41,227 nt of DNA from a bacterium BMS3Abin03 (GCA_002898075.1 BDSV01000187.1:1-41227), one strand, 5' to 3'; counted from the first letter of the stretch, positions 26,994 through 36,901 are shown. The notes: generated from the letters alone by a model not told the origin. Numbers and translations are program-made.

Positions 26994-28154
26994 ATGAAGA
27001 ACGATTTTTTACTGTTTCATAAACCATTTATTTCAGAAGATGAAATAAACGAGATTGTCGATACCGTCCGCTCCGGCTGGCTCAGTATGGGTCCTAAAAC
27101 AATCAGGTTTGAAAATAAGTTTAGCGAATACTTGGGTGTTAAGAAATCTGTTGCCGTTAGTAGCTGGACTGCTGCCGGGCATTTGACACTTGAAGCTTTC
27201 GGTATTAAAGCAGGGGATGAAGTAATTGTTCCGACAATGACTTTTCCTGCAACTGCCGAAATTGTTTGCTACTTCAATGCAAAACCAGTAATTGTGGATG
27301 TTGAGGAAGCCACATTAAACATTTCCCTCGAAGAGATTGAAAAAGCAATCACACCTAAAACAAAAGCGATTATTCCCGTTCATTACGGCGGGCAGCCATG
27401 TGATATGGATGAAATACAAGAAATAGCAGACAAACATAATTTAAAAGTTTTAGAAGATGCCGCTCATGCTCTTCCCGCAACTTACAAGGGTAAAAAGATC
27501 GGAACGATTTCGGATGTAACATGCTTTAGTTTTTATGCAACTAAAACCTTATCTACCGGTGAAGGTGGAATGATTTGTTCGAATGATGAAGAATTAGCCG
27601 AGCGATGTATGATTATGCGGATGCATGGAATAAACAGAGATGCCTGGAAAAGATATACCGATTCCGGCTCCTGGTATTACGAAGTTGTTGCACCCGGCTA
27701 TAAATATAACTTCACCGATATTCAAGCCTCTTTAGGATTACCCCAGCTTAAAAAAGTAGATCAAATGTGGCAATCCCGTCAGGGAATTGCTGCGAAGTAC
27801 ACCGAAGCTTTAAAAGATTTGGATACAATTCAATTGCATACCGTTAAACCCGATCGAGAGTCATCATGGCATCTTTTTCCGATTAGACTTCATTTAGATA
27901 GACTTACCAAAAACAGAGCACAAATCATTAATGAATTAAGGCAGAAAAATATTGGTGTGGGCGTTCACTTTATGCCTGTTCACCAGCATTTATATTATAA
28001 TGAAACGTTCAACCTTTCCGATAAGGACTTTCCGGTTGCATCAGGTGTTTTCCCGAGGTTGATGTCGCTGCCGATTTACCCCGGTATGACGGATAAAAAT
28101 GTCGACCGGGTAATTGAAGTGTTAGTTGATACGTTAAAGGAATTTAAAAAGTAA
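26994..28154 (+). CDS. DegT/DnrJ/EryC1 family aminotransferase
   Basis: A PLP-dependent sugar aminotransferase of 386 residues. The PLP lysine is K184 in FSFYATKTLSTGEGGMI, with D155 and H158 in LEDAAHAL, PTMTFPATAE near the N terminus, and GYKYNFTDIQASLG. These enzymes add an amino group to a 4-keto or 3-keto nucleotide sugar. The ketosugar-forming dehydratase is not in this window. It lies 16 bp before the initiating sugar transferase. Confidence 0.94.
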   Translation: MKNDFLLFHKPFISEDEINEIVDTVRSGWLSMGPKTIRFENKFSEYLGVKKSVAVSSWTAAGHLTLEAFGIKAGDEVIVPTMTFPATAEIVCYFNAKPVIVDVEEATLNISLEEIEKAITPKTKAIIPVHYGGQPCDMDEIQEIADKHNLKVLEDAAHALPATYKGKKIGTISDVTCFSFYATKTLSTGEGGMICSNDEELAERCMIMRMHGINRDAWKRYTDSGSWYYEVVAPGYKYNFTDIQASLGLPQLKKVDQMWQSRQGIAAKYTEALKDLDTIQLHTVKPDRESSWHLFPIRLHLDRLTKNRAQIINELRQKNIGVGVHFMPVHQHLYYNETFNLSDKDFPVASGVFPRLMSLPIYPGMTDKNVDRVIEVLVDTLKEFKK

Positions 28155-28170
28155 AATCTCCTAAGCAATA

Positions 28171-28746
28171 ATGGGCAAACAAGGTAGCTTTATAAAAAGG
28201 TTTACCGATTTGGTCTTTAGCATCATTATTTTGATCATTTCCATTCCGATTTTATTAATAGCAGCAATAGCAATTAAACTGGATTCCAAAGGTCCGGTTT
28301 TTTTTGTGCAGGAACGAACCGGATTGGGCGGTAAATCTTTCAAGATGCTTAAGCTGAGAGGTATGGTGCACAACGCCCTGCAAATAGGTCCTCAACTCAC
28401 ACAGGTTAATGATCCGCGAATTACAAGAGTAGGTAAATTCCTCAGGCGAACAAGTATCGATGAAATTCCACAGGCAATAAATGTACTAAAGGGGGAGATG
28501 AGTCTTGTTGGTCCCAGACCCGAGATAGTGTCAATTACTAAACAATATACTGATGAACAAAAAAAAGTATTTAATTATAAACCCGGTATTACCGGCTATT
28601 CCCAGGTAAACGGAAGACAGACTCTTTCACCGGAGGAAAGGGTAAAAATGGAAACTGAATATTATAGCAAAGCAAATTTCCGGAGTGATTTAAAACTTAT
28701 TTTTAACACATTTAAAGTAATTGTTAGTAACGAAGGGAATATTTAA
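28171..28746 (+). CDS. Initiating sugar-1-phosphate transferase (PglC-type monoPGT)
   Basis: Bacterial sugar transferase that moves a phospho-sugar onto undecaprenyl phosphate, the first membrane step of glycan building. The 191-residue length is the minimal PglC-like form with one re-entrant N-terminal hydrophobic helix (about 13-35). The catalytic Asp-Glu is D97-E98 in SIDEIPQAINVLKGEMSLVG, followed by PRPE, and KPGITGYSQVNGR is the C-terminal signature. Genes for later glycosyltransfer, flipping and polymerisation lie upstream, so it is likely the entry point of the pathway. Confidence 0.95.
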   Translation: MGKQGSFIKRFTDLVFSIIILIISIPILLIAAIAIKLDSKGPVFFVQERTGLGGKSFKMLKLRGMVHNALQIGPQLTQVNDPRITRVGKFLRRTSIDEIPQAINVLKGEMSLVGPRPEIVSITKQYTDEQKKVFNYKPGITGYSQVNGRQTLSPEERVKMETEYYSKANFRSDLKLIFNTFKVIVSNEGNI

Positions 28747-28845
28747 TGTTTGTTTTCCAGATCTCCTTAAAACACAATTTTAATGCTCATAATTTTATAA
28801 AAACAAGTCAATTAATTATATGACCTGTATAGGATAATTTTTCCC

Positions 28846-28876
28846 TTGCCTGAATAGGTTCAAAATGCTAAGTTCA
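28846..28876 (+). promoter_or_regulatory. Weak candidate promoter for the C25 protein gene
   Basis: TTG at 28846-28848, a 20-bp spacer and TAAGTTCA at 28869-28876 (6 of 8 matches to TAnnTTTG), about 30 bp before the ATG. The spacing is right but the -7 box is imperfect. Confidence 0.28.
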
Positions 28877-28905
28877 ATCTAAAAATTCACATCTTGAGGA
28901 AATTA

Positions 28906-31900
28906 ATGAAGGCAAAATACTGTTTGTTCTTATTATTAATCTTAACTTCATTTATATTTTTATCGAAAACTTACGCTCAGAATTATCGGGTCCTCGAATC
29001 TACTTCAGATCACATTACAATAGAGTTCAATTTTTTTAATTCTTATGTAGTGGTTGATACTGTTATTGATGGAAGGAGCTTTCAGATAATACGGGGTGAT
29101 GATAATTATTTTAGAAATCCGGGTGAACCCTGGCTTCCTGAAATAAACATAAATATTGGTATACCGCACAATTCCGATCCGTCTTATACCATTATTAGAA
29201 ATAACAGGGTTGCAAAAAAAAATCAGTTCATCGTACCTTTTCCCGAAGCTGATCCGCTATTTGAAGAACCGGATGTGGATAAGATAGACAGGGAGATTTA
29301 TTCTACTAATAAATTATTTCCGGAACAATTTGTAAAACTAAATCCAACCTTTGTCTTTCGATATTCGAGAATAATACCAGTTAGCATTTCGCCCTATCAA
29401 TTTAATCCTGTTACACGTGATTTAATATTTAATAATAATTTTGTAGTAAGAATAGATTATCATAATAAGGGCGGAGCCAACAGATTTTCCATTTCAGATC
29501 CCATGACTAATAATTTTCTTAAAACCGGTGTGATAAATTATGAACAGGCAGAAAATTGGATAAGTAAAGAAAGCAATGTTTTTAATTCGCCACAGGGTAC
29601 TAATGATTATTGGTACAACCCCAATAAAAATTATTTTAAACTTTATCTGAAGACCAAGGGCGTTTACAGGGTAACCTATGAAGAATTAGTTGCTGCCGGT
29701 GTACCCCTGGGAAGTAATACACCTGCCACGAAAATAGAAATTTTTAATTACGGAATATCAATTCCTATCGATATTGTCGATAATAATAACGATAAGGCAT
29801 TCAATAGCGGCGATTATATTCAATTTGTTGGAAAACCTCCTTCCCCCAGCCCCTATTCACACCTTAATATTTATACTAATAGCAACGTTTATTGGTTTTC
29901 GTATGAAAGCGATTCAACCGGAAATAATTATGTCGATGTAGATGGTTTTCCTGATCCGCAAAGCTATGATGAAACTTTTACTGCTACTCGTAAAACCCTT
30001 CATTTCGAAAAAGATTCAATTTATGAACGTTTGGGATATTCCTTATCGTCAAATGTAGATTATTGGTTTTGGGGAAAGGCAACTGCCCAGGATGGGCACG
30101 CGGTTTTAGGATTTGAGGATCGTTTCAGCGATTTCCCTAATAGAACTGCTGATTCAAACTGGGTTACACTAAGAGTACAAATGCACGGTATGACAAATAG
30201 CATCTATTGCGATACCGATCATAAAGCAGAAATTTACATTACTGATCAACCTATCGGTGTTAGAATTTGGGATGGGCAGGCACCGGCATTGTTTGAAAAG
30301 AAATTCTACATTTCAGGTGATAGTATACAAATTTTCCCAACTGGAAATAGATTGGATGTTTTCGTGAGGGGTGATATATGTACCAAGGTAAATTTTGATG
30401 AAATTAGGATTAATTGGTATGAATTTGAATATTGGCGAAATTTAAAAACTAATCCCAATAATTTCATTTTCAAAAGTTATAAAGCCGGAAATAATAGATT
30501 TTGGATGACAGGATGGTTGCGGGACAATATAAAAATTTATATGCCCGAACGGAATAAAATGATTTCAAATGCAGAGATAGTTAATGATCAGTATAATTCT
30601 GTTCGTTTTGTCGATACATCAGCCGTTGGTACTGAATACTTTTTAATTGCGGATGACTATTACTTAACCGTTGATTCAATTGTTGAAGACCAGCCATCAA
30701 ACTTGCGCGATCTTTCCAACGGTGCAGATTATATATTAATTACTCATCCGGATTTTTTACCGGCCGCCCAAGATTTAGCTGATTACAGGTCCGGTTACTT
30801 TCCCGATACAAGTATTACAAATGTTCGTATTAAAATTGTAAATGTAATGCAAATCTATGATGAGTTTTCCTACGGAATGTTGGACCCGTTTGCATTAAAA
30901 AACTTTGTCCAATATGCATTTGAAAACTGGCAAAGCCCAGCCCCGTCTTATGTTGCTTTAATGGGTGATATGAGTTATGATTATAGAGGATTGTTAGAAG
31001 ACGGAAGCCCTAATTTTATTCCATCTATTCCGTTTTTTGCGTATGCTTACGGTCAGGCTGCAAGCGATAACATGATTGTTGCTGTTGCGGGGGGAGATAT
31101 TACCCCCGACCTTGCCATAGGCAGGTTATCCTGTGAAACGATGGATGAAGCCAATATCCTTGTTAATAAAATTATTAACTATCCGGATGATGATACAAAA
31201 CCCTGGAAAGAAAATGTAATTTTATTAGCATCCGGCTTAAGTGAAGACGATGAAAATAATTTCGGTTTTAATGATGAGAGCTTAATGTTAGGTAATACAT
31301 ATATTATACCGGGTGGCTACACCAGTACTTATATATTTAGGTATCCAACCAAGCCGGAACATGAACCTTATCAGGGTGGAGGCCCTGAAATGAGAGAAGA
31401 GATAAATAAAGGTGCGGCTTTTGTAAATTATTACGGGCATGGCGGTGGTTTACAATGGGATCTGGTTTTTACGGATGATGATATTGACCTGCTTGAGAAC
31501 GAAGGAAGACTGCCCGTGGTTCTGAGTCTTACCTGTTATACTGCTCATTTTGACAATCAGAAGATTTTCGGTGAACATTTTAATCTTGTTGAAAATAAGG
31601 GAAGTATTGGATTTTTTGGTAGTTCGGGCTTAACATACTGGGGAGTGGGTAAAACAATTAATAGAATGCTTTTCGGTGATTTATTTTTTAACCAGGATTT
31701 TGTAATCGGGAAGGCAATACTTATGGCAAAAAACTTGGTTCCAAATTCAGGAATTTACGGAATACAAGTTGCGCTTTTAACCTATCTTGGCGATCCGGCG
31801 CTTAAAGTCGCAGTTCCGGAATTACCCGATTTTGCACTTACCTCCGCCGATATTACCATATCGCCCGAAAATCCGATTGTTGACGATACTGTTACCGTTA

Positions 31901-34644
31901 AAATAAATGTGACTAATTATGGTAGTATATTTAAACTGGATTCAGTTGCTGTAGAACTCTCGGCAAGTTCCAGCGATACAAGTTATCTGATAGGAATTAC
32001 CAAGCTACCAAGTTTCGGACAAAAAGATTCTGTTTCCTTTACATGGATTCCCACAACCGGAAATCTTTTTCAGCTTACTGCAAAAGTAAACGAAACGGAT
32101 ATTATTCCTGAAATGGATCATTCGGATAATGTTGCATCGGAATTCTTTCTCGTTTTTAACATTAGTGAACCTAACATTTTAGAACCTATCGACGGCTACT
32201 CATCGTCGTCATCTTCTATTGATTTTGCATTTTCAGATATAGGTCATTATCTGCATAGAGACCTTACTTATTTTATTGAAATAGACACATCACTCAATTT
32301 TAATAATCCTGTTGTTATTTCACCGGGTTTAACTTTTACAGATCCTTTGGTTAAATGGCAATCGCCTAATTTATCTCAGGGAGTGTATTTCTGGAGAGCA
32401 AGAATTTTTGACGGGCAGGATTATGGTAACTGGGGTGCGACCAGAAGCTTTTCTATTATGAACAACCCGAAGAATGGTTATTACGCGCATGGTAATATAT
32501 TTAAAACCTTTAATACGTATAATATTACTTATTCAGATTCTGCTAAAAGTTTAAGCCTTAATACCAAACTACTACCGGCAAGACCTTACAGCGGTACTTT
32601 GATTGAAGATATTTTGCCTGATCCTGCTCTTCCCGACACTTTAAATCTTACAACTATTACAACCGATGGAACATATCTATATTTTGCAGATAACTGGTTT
32701 GTAGCATTCAAAACCAAGCAAACTCATGAATCGGGAATTTACAAAGTCGGCACCGGTAACAACGGAACAGTAAAAGGGCATTTCTATGGCCAATTTTCTA
32801 CATATTATGACAGCATCGCTAACTCGATAACTTATCATAGCGATGGATATATTTATGTAACCACATATAATGCTCACAAATTGGTTAGGATTAGTGTTGC
32901 TACGGAGGAAATTGATACGGTAGATGTTCCTCTCGGATTACTTAGGTGGGATAATTCTCTTCCCGAAGACGGCTCATTTTACATATCGTCTGATGGACAG
33001 TATATATATAACCTAACTCTTATCGATCAGTTTGGTAATCGGAAATATACCTTACGTACTTTTGATCCGGCTAACGGGTTTGCCCTGGTTAAACCAGATA
33101 TGGTGTTATCAGGTACAAGTTACACTGGTTTTTCTGGTTTCTTTGTTTTCGGAGATTATATCTATGTTACTGAAACTTTTCTTTCAAACTATATAAGAAG
33201 AATTAGATTAAGTGATGGATTTTTTGAAGAGGAATGGCTTGCCGTTCAACCTTTCCAAAGCTATTATGCATGGTGCACCGACTGGCAGAACAATGCCATA
33301 TATGCTTCTGTTTACAGGGCATCCGGTTTTCAACCTAAATTTTCTAAATTTGTCGGTAATTATGTTGATGCAAGTGGATTTATTACTACAAAATCGGTTG
33401 GGCCTGTTGCCTGGTGGAATAATCTGTCTTATGATTTTTATGACCCGAGTACAACAGGTGAATATCATACACGCCTTTTAGGGTATAATAATACTTCTAA
33501 AGATTGGGATACGCTTAAAGTTGATGTACCGGATACATATTCTTTGCAGAATATCGATGCAAAAGTTTATCCTAAACTCAGGTTGAATTTTGTGCTTACC
33601 GATTCAAGTTTTACAACTATAAATCCGATGGAATTGAAAAACGTGAACTTCGATTATCAGCCGTTACCCGATGTTTACTTTGTACGAAATGATCTTCGGT
33701 TCTCTCCCGATTCGATTCTGCAGGGATATCCGATAGAAATGAGTTTTAATGCCAGAAATTTTGGTGATGTCAATGTAAATAATATGGATTTGAAATTTTA
33801 TCTAAATGGACTCGATTCGATTATCTACTCAACACAAATAAATGTGCCTGCCGATAGCATTTCTAATGAAGTATCATATACAATAAATACGGATCAACTT
33901 TTGTTTGATAATGAAATCCGCGTGCTCGGTACTTCCGATAACCTGGAATATTTTAACTTTGATAATTTCGTCGATAATGAATTCTTTGTGGTTAGGGATT
34001 CACTACGTCCTGACTTCTCTATTACATTTGACGGTAAAGAAATTATTAACGGTGATATTATTTCTGCCCGACCCGATATTATGATTACACTGGAAGATAA
34101 CAGTCCGCTTTCGCTCGATACTTCATTTTTTACTATTATTTACGACAACGCCCCGTTGTATTTTGCTCAGCCCGAATTATCTTATTCATATTCACCGTAT
34201 CCTAATTCAAGATTTGAAATACATTGGAAACCGGAACTGCCGGACGGGAAACATATTCTTGAAGTGCTGGCTAAAGATGCTTCTAATAATTTCTTCGATA
34301 CAACATCTTCCAGAACAGTGTTTAATGTTTTCAACGAGGAAGATTTAATCGAAGTTTATAATTATCCTAATCCGTTTACTAACGATACTTATTTTACGTT
34401 TATATTACATGGCGCTCAGAAACCTGATAAACTTTATATCAAGATTTATACAATTGCCGGAAGACTTATCAGAGATATCGATATTCCTATTGCAAGTATA
34501 GTTACAGGATTTAACAAGGTTTATTGGGATGGAAAAGACCAGGACGGCGACGATATAGCGAATGGATTGTATCTCTATAAAGTCATTGCAAAGTTCCCTG
34601 ATGAAACTAAATCTGTTACTCAAAAGCTTGCACGTGTAAGATAG
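28906..34644 (+). CDS. Gingipain-like C25 peptidase with T9SS sorting domain (PorU-like)
   Basis: A 1912-residue secreted protein. It has a signal peptide (about 1-25, TYAQ), a C25 propeptide-like region (about 30-200), and a caspase-like C25 domain with the catalytic pair H845 (NYYGHGGG) and C877 (LSLTCYTAHFD), a spacing close to the gingipains. A CARDB-like domain follows (about 970-1080), then an FN3-like domain (about 1085-1180), a probable beta-propeller (about 1240-1480), more Ig-like repeats and a C-terminal type IX sorting domain with YNYPNPF (about 1820) and GLYLYKV. The ATG at 28906 is preferred over TTG 28894 because GAGGA precedes it. It could be a T9SS sortase-type protein (PorU family) or a cell-surface peptidase. 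Confidence 0.88.
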   Translation: MKAKYCLFLLLILTSFIFLSKTYAQNYRVLESTSDHITIEFNFFNSYVVVDTVIDGRSFQIIRGDDNYFRNPGEPWLPEININIGIPHNSDPSYTIIRNNRVAKKNQFIVPFPEADPLFEEPDVDKIDREIYSTNKLFPEQFVKLNPTFVFRYSRIIPVSISPYQFNPVTRDLIFNNNFVVRIDYHNKGGANRFSISDPMTNNFLKTGVINYEQAENWISKESNVFNSPQGTNDYWYNPNKNYFKLYLKTKGVYRVTYEELVAAGVPLGSNTPATKIEIFNYGISIPIDIVDNNNDKAFNSGDYIQFVGKPPSPSPYSHLNIYTNSNVYWFSYESDSTGNNYVDVDGFPDPQSYDETFTATRKTLHFEKDSIYERLGYSLSSNVDYWFWGKATAQDGHAVLGFEDRFSDFPNRTADSNWVTLRVQMHGMTNSIYCDTDHKAEIYITDQPIGVRIWDGQAPALFEKKFYISGDSIQIFPTGNRLDVFVRGDICTKVNFDEIRINWYEFEYWRNLKTNPNNFIFKSYKAGNNRFWMTGWLRDNIKIYMPERNKMISNAEIVNDQYNSVRFVDTSAVGTEYFLIADDYYLTVDSIVEDQPSNLRDLSNGADYILITHPDFLPAAQDLADYRSGYFPDTSITNVRIKIVNVMQIYDEFSYGMLDPFALKNFVQYAFENWQSPAPSYVALMGDMSYDYRGLLEDGSPNFIPSIPFFAYAYGQAASDNMIVAVAGGDITPDLAIGRLSCETMDEANILVNKIINYPDDDTKPWKENVILLASGLSEDDENNFGFNDESLMLGNTYIIPGGYTSTYIFRYPTKPEHEPYQGGGPEMREEINKGAAFVNYYGHGGGLQWDLVFTDDDIDLLENEGRLPVVLSLTCYTAHFDNQKIFGEHFNLVENKGSIGFFGSSGLTYWGVGKTINRMLFGDLFFNQDFVIGKAILMAKNLVPNSGIYGIQVALLTYLGDPALKVAVPELPDFALTSADITISPENPIVDDTVTVKINVTNYGSIFKLDSVAVELSASSSDTSYLIGITKLPSFGQKDSVSFTWIPTTGNLFQLTAKVNETDIIPEMDHSDNVASEFFLVFNISEPNILEPIDGYSSSSSSIDFAFSDIGHYLHRDLTYFIEIDTSLNFNNPVVISPGLTFTDPLVKWQSPNLSQGVYFWRARIFDGQDYGNWGATRSFSIMNNPKNGYYAHGNIFKTFNTYNITYSDSAKSLSLNTKLLPARPYSGTLIEDILPDPALPDTLNLTTITTDGTYLYFADNWFVAFKTKQTHESGIYKVGTGNNGTVKGHFYGQFSTYYDSIANSITYHSDGYIYVTTYNAHKLVRISVATEEIDTVDVPLGLLRWDNSLPEDGSFYISSDGQYIYNLTLIDQFGNRKYTLRTFDPANGFALVKPDMVLSGTSYTGFSGFFVFGDYIYVTETFLSNYIRRIRLSDGFFEEEWLAVQPFQSYYAWCTDWQNNAIYASVYRASGFQPKFSKFVGNYVDASGFITTKSVGPVAWWNNLSYDFYDPSTTGEYHTRLLGYNNTSKDWDTLKVDVPDTYSLQNIDAKVYPKLRLNFVLTDSSFTTINPMELKNVNFDYQPLPDVYFVRNDLRFSPDSILQGYPIEMSFNARNFGDVNVNNMDLKFYLNGLDSIIYSTQINVPADSISNEVSYTINTDQLLFDNEIRVLGTSDNLEYFNFDNFVDNEFFVVRDSLRPDFSITFDGKEIINGDIISARPDIMITLEDNSPLSLDTSFFTIIYDNAPLYFAQPELSYSYSPYPNSRFEIHWKPELPDGKHILEVLAKDASNNFFDTTSSRTVFNVFNEEDLIEVYNYPNPFTNDTYFTFILHGAQKPDKLYIKIYTIAGRLIRDIDIPIASIVTGFNKVYWDGKDQDGDDIANGLYLYKVIAKFPDETKSVTQKLARVR

Positions 34645-34712
34645 ACCATTAAAAGTTATAATATTTATCTACCCGAGCTTTTATTTTGGTTTGATTTTTG
34701 AGCAGCAAGTTT

Positions 34713-34789
34713 AGGTAAAATATGCTTCTCGGTTCACTTATTTCGAATGAACTCGTTTATATAATCCGCAAAAATTTTATATTTTACCT
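34713..34789 (+). promoter_or_regulatory. glmS leader with nested inverted repeats
   Basis: AGGTAAAATAT at 34713-34723 is perfectly complementary (11 bp) to ATATTTTACCT at 34779-34789. Nested inside is GTTCA (34732-34736) with TGAAC (34748-34752). The structure ends 31 bp before the glmS ATG. It does not resemble the conserved core of the known glmS ribozyme to my eye. Whether it acts as RNA, a DNA operator or neither is unknown. Confidence 0.4.
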
Positions 34790-34820
34790 GGTTATTATAA
34801 ATTTTTATTAAGGAATTAAT

Positions 34821-36653
34821 ATGTGTGGAATAGTAGGTTATATTGGGGAAAAGAACTGTGTTCCTATATTGATTAATGGATTAAAAAGACTGGAATACAG
34901 GGGATATGATTCTGCGGGAATCGGTTTAATAGAAAACGGGAATTCGAGTATCATAAAAAACAAGGGAAAAGTGTCTGTTTTGGAAGAGACAGTAAGCACG
35001 TTAAATTTGCATGCGGGACTGGGCATTGGGCATACCCGTTGGGCAACTCATGGAATTCCTAATGAAATAAACGCTCATCCACATTCAAACGAAAAAAACA
35101 CTCTTTTTCTCATTCATAACGGTATTATTGAAAATTATCAAACGATTAAAAAAGGATTGCAAAATTTAGGTTACAATTTTAAAAGTGATACTGATTCCGA
35201 AGTGCTTGTTCACCTGATTGACAGCTTTCTCACAAAAGATTACTCGTTAAGCAAATCGGTACAATTAGCTTTAAATGAAGTTGAAGGAACTTACGGTATT
35301 GCAGTAATATATCAGAATGAACCGGATAAACTTGTGGTTGCCCGGAAAGGTTCACCTTTGGTTGTAGGGTTAGGGGAGCACGAAAACTTTATCGCATCGG
35401 ATGTTTCGGCTATTCTTGCTTATACAAAGCAGGTTGTTTATTTAGACGACGGCGAATTAGCGGTTGTTAGCAAAGATGGATTTACAGTAAAAACAATTTC
35501 GGATAAAGAGATCGAAAAGGAGATTCACGAAATTAGTATATCGCTTGAGGAAATTGATAAAGGCGGATATCCTCACTTTATGCTTAAAGAAATAATAGAG
35601 CAAACAGAATCGGTGCGAAATTCGATGCGCGGAAGATTACTTGTAAATGAAGGAACGGCAAAGCTTGGTGGCTTAGCTGATGTAGTGGATAGATTGGTGA
35701 ACTCGAAAAGGATATTGATTTCTGCGTGCGGTACAAGCTGGCATGCTGCCCTTGTCGGTGAATATATGTTTGAACAATTTGCCCGTATTCCAACCGAGGT
35801 TGAATATGCATCTGAATTCAGATACAGGAACCCTATAATTGAAAAAGACGATACTGTGTTTTTAATTTCTCAAAGCGGAGAAACGGCTGATACACGGGCA
35901 GCATTGCACGAAGCTAAAAACCGCGGTGCATTAGTCCTTGGTATTTGTAATGTGGTTGGCAGTACTATTGCAAGAGAGAGTATGGCGGGAGTTTATATTC
36001 ATGCCGGTCCCGAAATAGGAGTCGCTTCTACAAAAGCATTTACATCCCAGTTAATTGTACTTGCATTAATAACATTATTGGTTGCAAGAAAGAAAAGTCT
36101 GAGCACTTCAGAAGGGAAAAAAATAACGGATGAATTACAAAAGCTTCCCGATAAAATTTCTGAAATACTTAAGCTTAATGATCAGATAGAACAAATCGCT
36201 AATGAATTTAAAGACTCTAAGAACTTCCTTTATCTTGGAAGAGGCTACAACTTTCCGGTTGCACTTGAGGGAGCTTTAAAGCTTAAAGAAATATCATACA
36301 TTCATGCCGAAGGATATCCCGCAGCAGAGATGAAGCACGGGCCTATTGCGCTGATTGATGAAAATATGCCGGTTGTATTTATTGCGCCTAAAGATTCAAC
36401 TTACGAAAAGATTGTTAGCAACATAGAAGAAGTGAAAGCGCGCGGCGGAAGAATTATTGCTATTGCCGATGATGCTGACGGAGAAATAGATAGTTTGGTT
36501 GATTACGTTATAAAAATTCCGAGAACAATAGAAATGCTCAGTCCTGTCTTAAATTCTATCCCGCTTCAGTTGCTGGCATACCATATTGCAGTTATAAAGG
36601 GATTGAATGTTGATCAACCCAGAAATTTAGCAAAGAGTGTTACTGTAGAATAA
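34821..36653 (+). CDS. glmS: Glutamine-fructose-6-phosphate aminotransferase (isomerizing)
   Basis: Makes glucosamine-6-phosphate, the entry to UDP-GlcNAc for peptidoglycan and surface glycans. The 610 residues begin MCGIVGYIG, giving the Cys nucleophile C2 of the Ntn glutaminase domain (to about 220, with GIGHTRWATHG). Two SIS domains follow (SACGTSWHAALVGEY, ISQSGETADTRAALHEAK; LGRGYNFPVALEGALKLKEISYIHAEG), and the protein ends in the usual LAKSVTVE. AAGGAA sits about six bases before ATG. Length and motifs are complete. Confidence 0.98.
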   Translation: MCGIVGYIGEKNCVPILINGLKRLEYRGYDSAGIGLIENGNSSIIKNKGKVSVLEETVSTLNLHAGLGIGHTRWATHGIPNEINAHPHSNEKNTLFLIHNGIIENYQTIKKGLQNLGYNFKSDTDSEVLVHLIDSFLTKDYSLSKSVQLALNEVEGTYGIAVIYQNEPDKLVVARKGSPLVVGLGEHENFIASDVSAILAYTKQVVYLDDGELAVVSKDGFTVKTISDKEIEKEIHEISISLEEIDKGGYPHFMLKEIIEQTESVRNSMRGRLLVNEGTAKLGGLADVVDRLVNSKRILISACGTSWHAALVGEYMFEQFARIPTEVEYASEFRYRNPIIEKDDTVFLISQSGETADTRAALHEAKNRGALVLGICNVVGSTIARESMAGVYIHAGPEIGVASTKAFTSQLIVLALITLLVARKKSLSTSEGKKITDELQKLPDKISEILKLNDQIEQIANEFKDSKNFLYLGRGYNFPVALEGALKLKEISYIHAEGYPAAEMKHGPIALIDENMPVVFIAPKDSTYEKIVSNIEEVKARGGRIIAIADDADGEIDSLVDYVIKIPRTIEMLSPVLNSIPLQLLAYHIAVIKGLNVDQPRNLAKSVTVE

Positions 36654-36699
36654 TATTTGAGTTTAGGATTAAAATATTTATTTTTGGTATTCATTTTTC

Positions 36700-36772
36700 G
36701 GGCAGATAGCTCAGTCGGTAGAGCAATGGACTGAAAATCCATGTGTCGGCGGTTCAATTCCGTCTCTGCCCA
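36700..36772 (+). tRNA. tRNA-Phe (GAA anticodon)
   Basis: A 73-nt cloverleaf. The acceptor stem GGGCAGA (36700-36706) pairs with TCTGCCC (36765-36771), with discriminator A at 36772. The D-stem is GCTC/GAGC, the anticodon stem ATGGA/TCCAT with loop CTGAAAA (anticodon GAA), and the T-arm GGCGG-TTCAATT-CCGTC has one G-U pair. CCA is not encoded. It lies between glmS and the metallopeptidase gene, followed by a terminator. Confidence 0.97.
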
Positions 36773-36803
36773 CAAGTCGCGGCGAAGCGAAGCCGGACAA
36801 TTC

Positions 36804-36832
36804 AACCCGTGTTACCGAGCACGGGTTTTTTT
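36804..36832 (+). terminator. Intrinsic terminator after tRNA-Phe
   Basis: AACCCGTG (36804-36811) pairs with CACGGGTT (36820-36827) across an 8-nt loop. It runs straight into a T-run ending at 36832, a classical rho-independent terminator about 30 bp past the tRNA. Confidence 0.88.
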
Positions 36833-36901
36833 ATATTTAGACTTTCTTTTGTTTGTAAATGTTTTTCATGCTCGTTTCATCTAAAATTTTACAATTCAAT
36901 T

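Noticed and set aside
33208-33481. Open frames on both strands inside the C25 gene
   Set aside because: Shadows of the 1912-residue gene, with no start signals or recognisable protein features.
34713-34820. glmS ribozyme
   Set aside because: The leader is only about 108 nt, and I could not find the conserved core or double pseudoknot.
36743-36901. Upstream extension of the metallopeptidase reading frame
   Set aside because: It starts inside tRNA-Phe and runs through the terminator. ATG 36902 gives the family N terminus.
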